Shown: piece after piece, positions 62,210-64,000 of the stretch
Layout: each line of letters begins with the position of its first letter
How positions within the stretch are numbered: position 1 is the stretch's first letter
Assembly (NCBI RefSeq): GCF_026210795.1
Contig: NC_089444.1
Span: forward strand, 2,904,501-2,968,500
DNA length: 64,000 nucleotides
Reading direction: 5' to 3'
DNA from: Rhizophagus irregularis
Taxonomy: Eukaryota; Glomeromycota; Glomeromycetes; Glomerales; Glomeraceae
The notes under the pieces: generated by a model
Told to the model about the DNA's origin: nothing
The model's database searches: none
What the model saw: the letters and a program-made list of their open reading frames with translations, nothing else
Made by a program: the position numbers and the translations under genes

Positions 62210-64000
62210 ACCACTGCTGATTACATTGCTTTAATGTGAAGTTGATTTGATTACTTATAAATTCAAGAGTTGATTGCCAATCAAATTCTTTTTTGAAATT
62301 ATACATAAATAAATCATTCAGTTTTTCACTATTTAGGATTTCATTTTTCCATATCGCATCTGTGATTTTCTTTCTCCATTGACCATTGCCAAAAACCTTC
62401 TGTTATAATCCATTTCTTCCAAATCAAATTATAATCATTAGTTAAAAGTGCTGATTCAACTAATTCAAAATGATGTTCTATCATTTGTGAAATTTTTTTA
62501 TCGTTCAATAATTTTCTCATTTTCTTTTTTAGATCTAATATTTCTCTATATTCTCGGTCATTTTCATCAATTATATCTATATTATTATTTTTTATAAATT
62601 GGTCTATATATAATAACTCAATATAAAATTCATTATCAATTTTCCTTCTCTTACTTAAATTTTTAATGAATTCATGTAAAATTCTTAAACATATTCATTA
62701 ACTTCCAGAATAATTTTGCTATAATCACTTATCATCAAAAAACCTATAATAATCGCTCTGATTAAGATTTTAAATTCATTTTCATTAGTACATTCATATT
62801 TCATTATCATTAATTCGTTATTTCTGGAATATTGGTCTATTTCTTTAATTATCCATATTATATTATAAAAATATGTTCTTTCTTTGTCATTTATGATACT
62901 TTTAATTTTTAATACGTCTATCATGCAAAAAAATTTTTCTTTTTTTCCATAATATCGTTGTTCTCAAATATACATAAAATCTTTATCAGATTAAATTAAA
63001 TTGTCCATCATCTCAATTCTTTCATTATATGCCTTATCTTTTCTTTCTTCTTTACTATATTTATTTAACCATTCATTTTTTAACATTATATTATTTAACA
63101 TTTCAAAAGGTTTAATTGCATCTTCTTCTTTTCTTCTTTCTATTATTCTACTATTTTCATTTTCTATATAAATCAAAAATTCTTTTGCATTTTTTTTCCT
63201 ACTAATATTTTTTATCACATCCTTTGCATTTCTTCAAAAATGGTGAATTATTTAAATCTAATTCTCCTGCATCTGTACTTAAGATTAAATGCAATCCTAT
63301 CCTTTTATAAGTTTTGCTTTTTGATCTTTTTTTATCTTCACTAAAAATTGGAAAACTGTCACTATTCATGTTATTATACTATTCCTAATTGGTTTTTCAT
63401 TTTCGTCAAAATATTTTATATGAATTTTATTTTTTTCTGCTTGTCTAATATATTCATTTTTAATCTTTCAAATGTTTTTATTACTATCTTCTAAAATTGC
63501 CCTTTACACATCTTTAAATTAAAGAGGTATTTTGCCTTTTGTACTTACACCTTTTTCTTTACATAGGTGTTTCCATTTTATAAGTGTCATTCTGTCTGCT
63601 TCCAGAATATTTTCTAAAAACATGATATTCTTATTTTCCTTGATATTACAGATTTAATTATATTTTTTTCATTTATTAAATCTATTAAATCTATTTTACA
63701 TCTTTTGATTTGATGGTTATCATTTTTATTTATTATTTTATGATTACAAAGATAAATGTCTTCATCATTTTATCTTTATATTCATTTCACTTGAGCATTT
63801 TGAAGTCCAAATGTTTTTCTGTTCTTAAGACATTTTTATTGCGAAAAGTTTTTTCAATTTTTTATTTCCATTCGCTTGATAAAGTAACTAATTTTTGCAT
63901 AGCATTTCAAATTGTAAATCATATATATGTTTCACTCCATAGATTTCTTTCTCATATAAAACAAAATTTGGTGTTGTTTTCATCAAGCCAGCTCTCTTTT
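62210..64000 (-). pseudogene. Decayed LINE-like retroelement coding region (3' part, cut by the window edge)
   Basis: On the minus strand, coding-like patches follow in order: PNFVLYEKEIYGVKHIYDLQ (near 63980-63915), NILEADRMTLIKWKHLCKEK (near 63615-63555), HIKYFDENEKPIRN (near 63425-63385), then open frames at 63218-62991 and 62924-62685, and finally FKKEFDWQSTLEFI near 62285-62245. Stops and frameshifts separate them. Patches of this kind (an LYEKEIYGVKHIYDLQ stretch, a WKHLCKEKGVSTKG stretch, a terminal FDWQSTLEFI stretch) remind me of the C-terminal half of Rhizophagus non-LTR elements, but no RT or endonuclease core lies in the window, so the class is tentative. Confidence 0.4.

Overview
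The window looks like nuclear DNA of an arbuscular mycorrhizal fungus (Glomeromycotina, close to Rhizophagus). It is very AT-rich and its genes are split by short GT-AG introns. It holds several TKL-type kinases of the expanded Rhizophagus kind (zinc ribbon, then an FEWIPYNQF-type linker, N-lobe, HxDFHxGN loop and DxG motif), a BTB-BACK-TLDc remnant, and many non-autonomous transposons. I have no alignment, so this assignment rests on recognising the protein families.

Layout. 1-3440: two diverged tandem copies of a decayed gene. 4330-5051: a BTB/BACK/TLDc pseudogene (+). 6172-8068: a five-exon kinase gene (-). 10654-12804 and 14091-15462: two long inverted-repeat (foldback) transposons. 16520-20159: multi-N-lobe kinase locus A (-). 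20160-26535: repeat-rich spacer. 26536-29670: locus B (+), divergent from A. 31404-31588: a TA-flanked MITE. 33747-35814: an 11-exon M20 peptidase gene (-). 38902-39579: an intronless C2H2 zinc-finger gene (+). 40242-42477: a hAT-like element with a perfect 8-bp target duplication. 43248-48764: locus C (-), part of a segmental duplication shared with A. 50074-51293: an element with a 9-bp target duplication. 52781-53279: a MITE. 54630-55960: a kinase pseudogene (-). 56348-57651: a six-exon short-chain dehydrogenase gene (-). 62210-64000: a decayed LINE-like stretch (-).

The most notable content is the three kinase loci A, B and C. Each is a chain of near-identical exons of about 300-470 bp. 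Every internal exon is a multiple of three, starts and ends in phase 0, and encodes the end of one kinase N-lobe (alpha-C end to hinge) plus the start of the next (linker, glycine-loop region, VALK strand, alpha-C start). Read through, A encodes 6, B 5 and C 10 tandem N-lobes, followed by a single catalytic C-lobe. The upstream N-lobes have mostly lost the glycine loop but keep the VALK lysine and the alpha-C glutamate. Only the last N-lobe is canonical. This suggests a poly-pseudokinase family grown by exon duplication, in which any exon can be skipped or duplicated without a frameshift. I do not know a description of this architecture.
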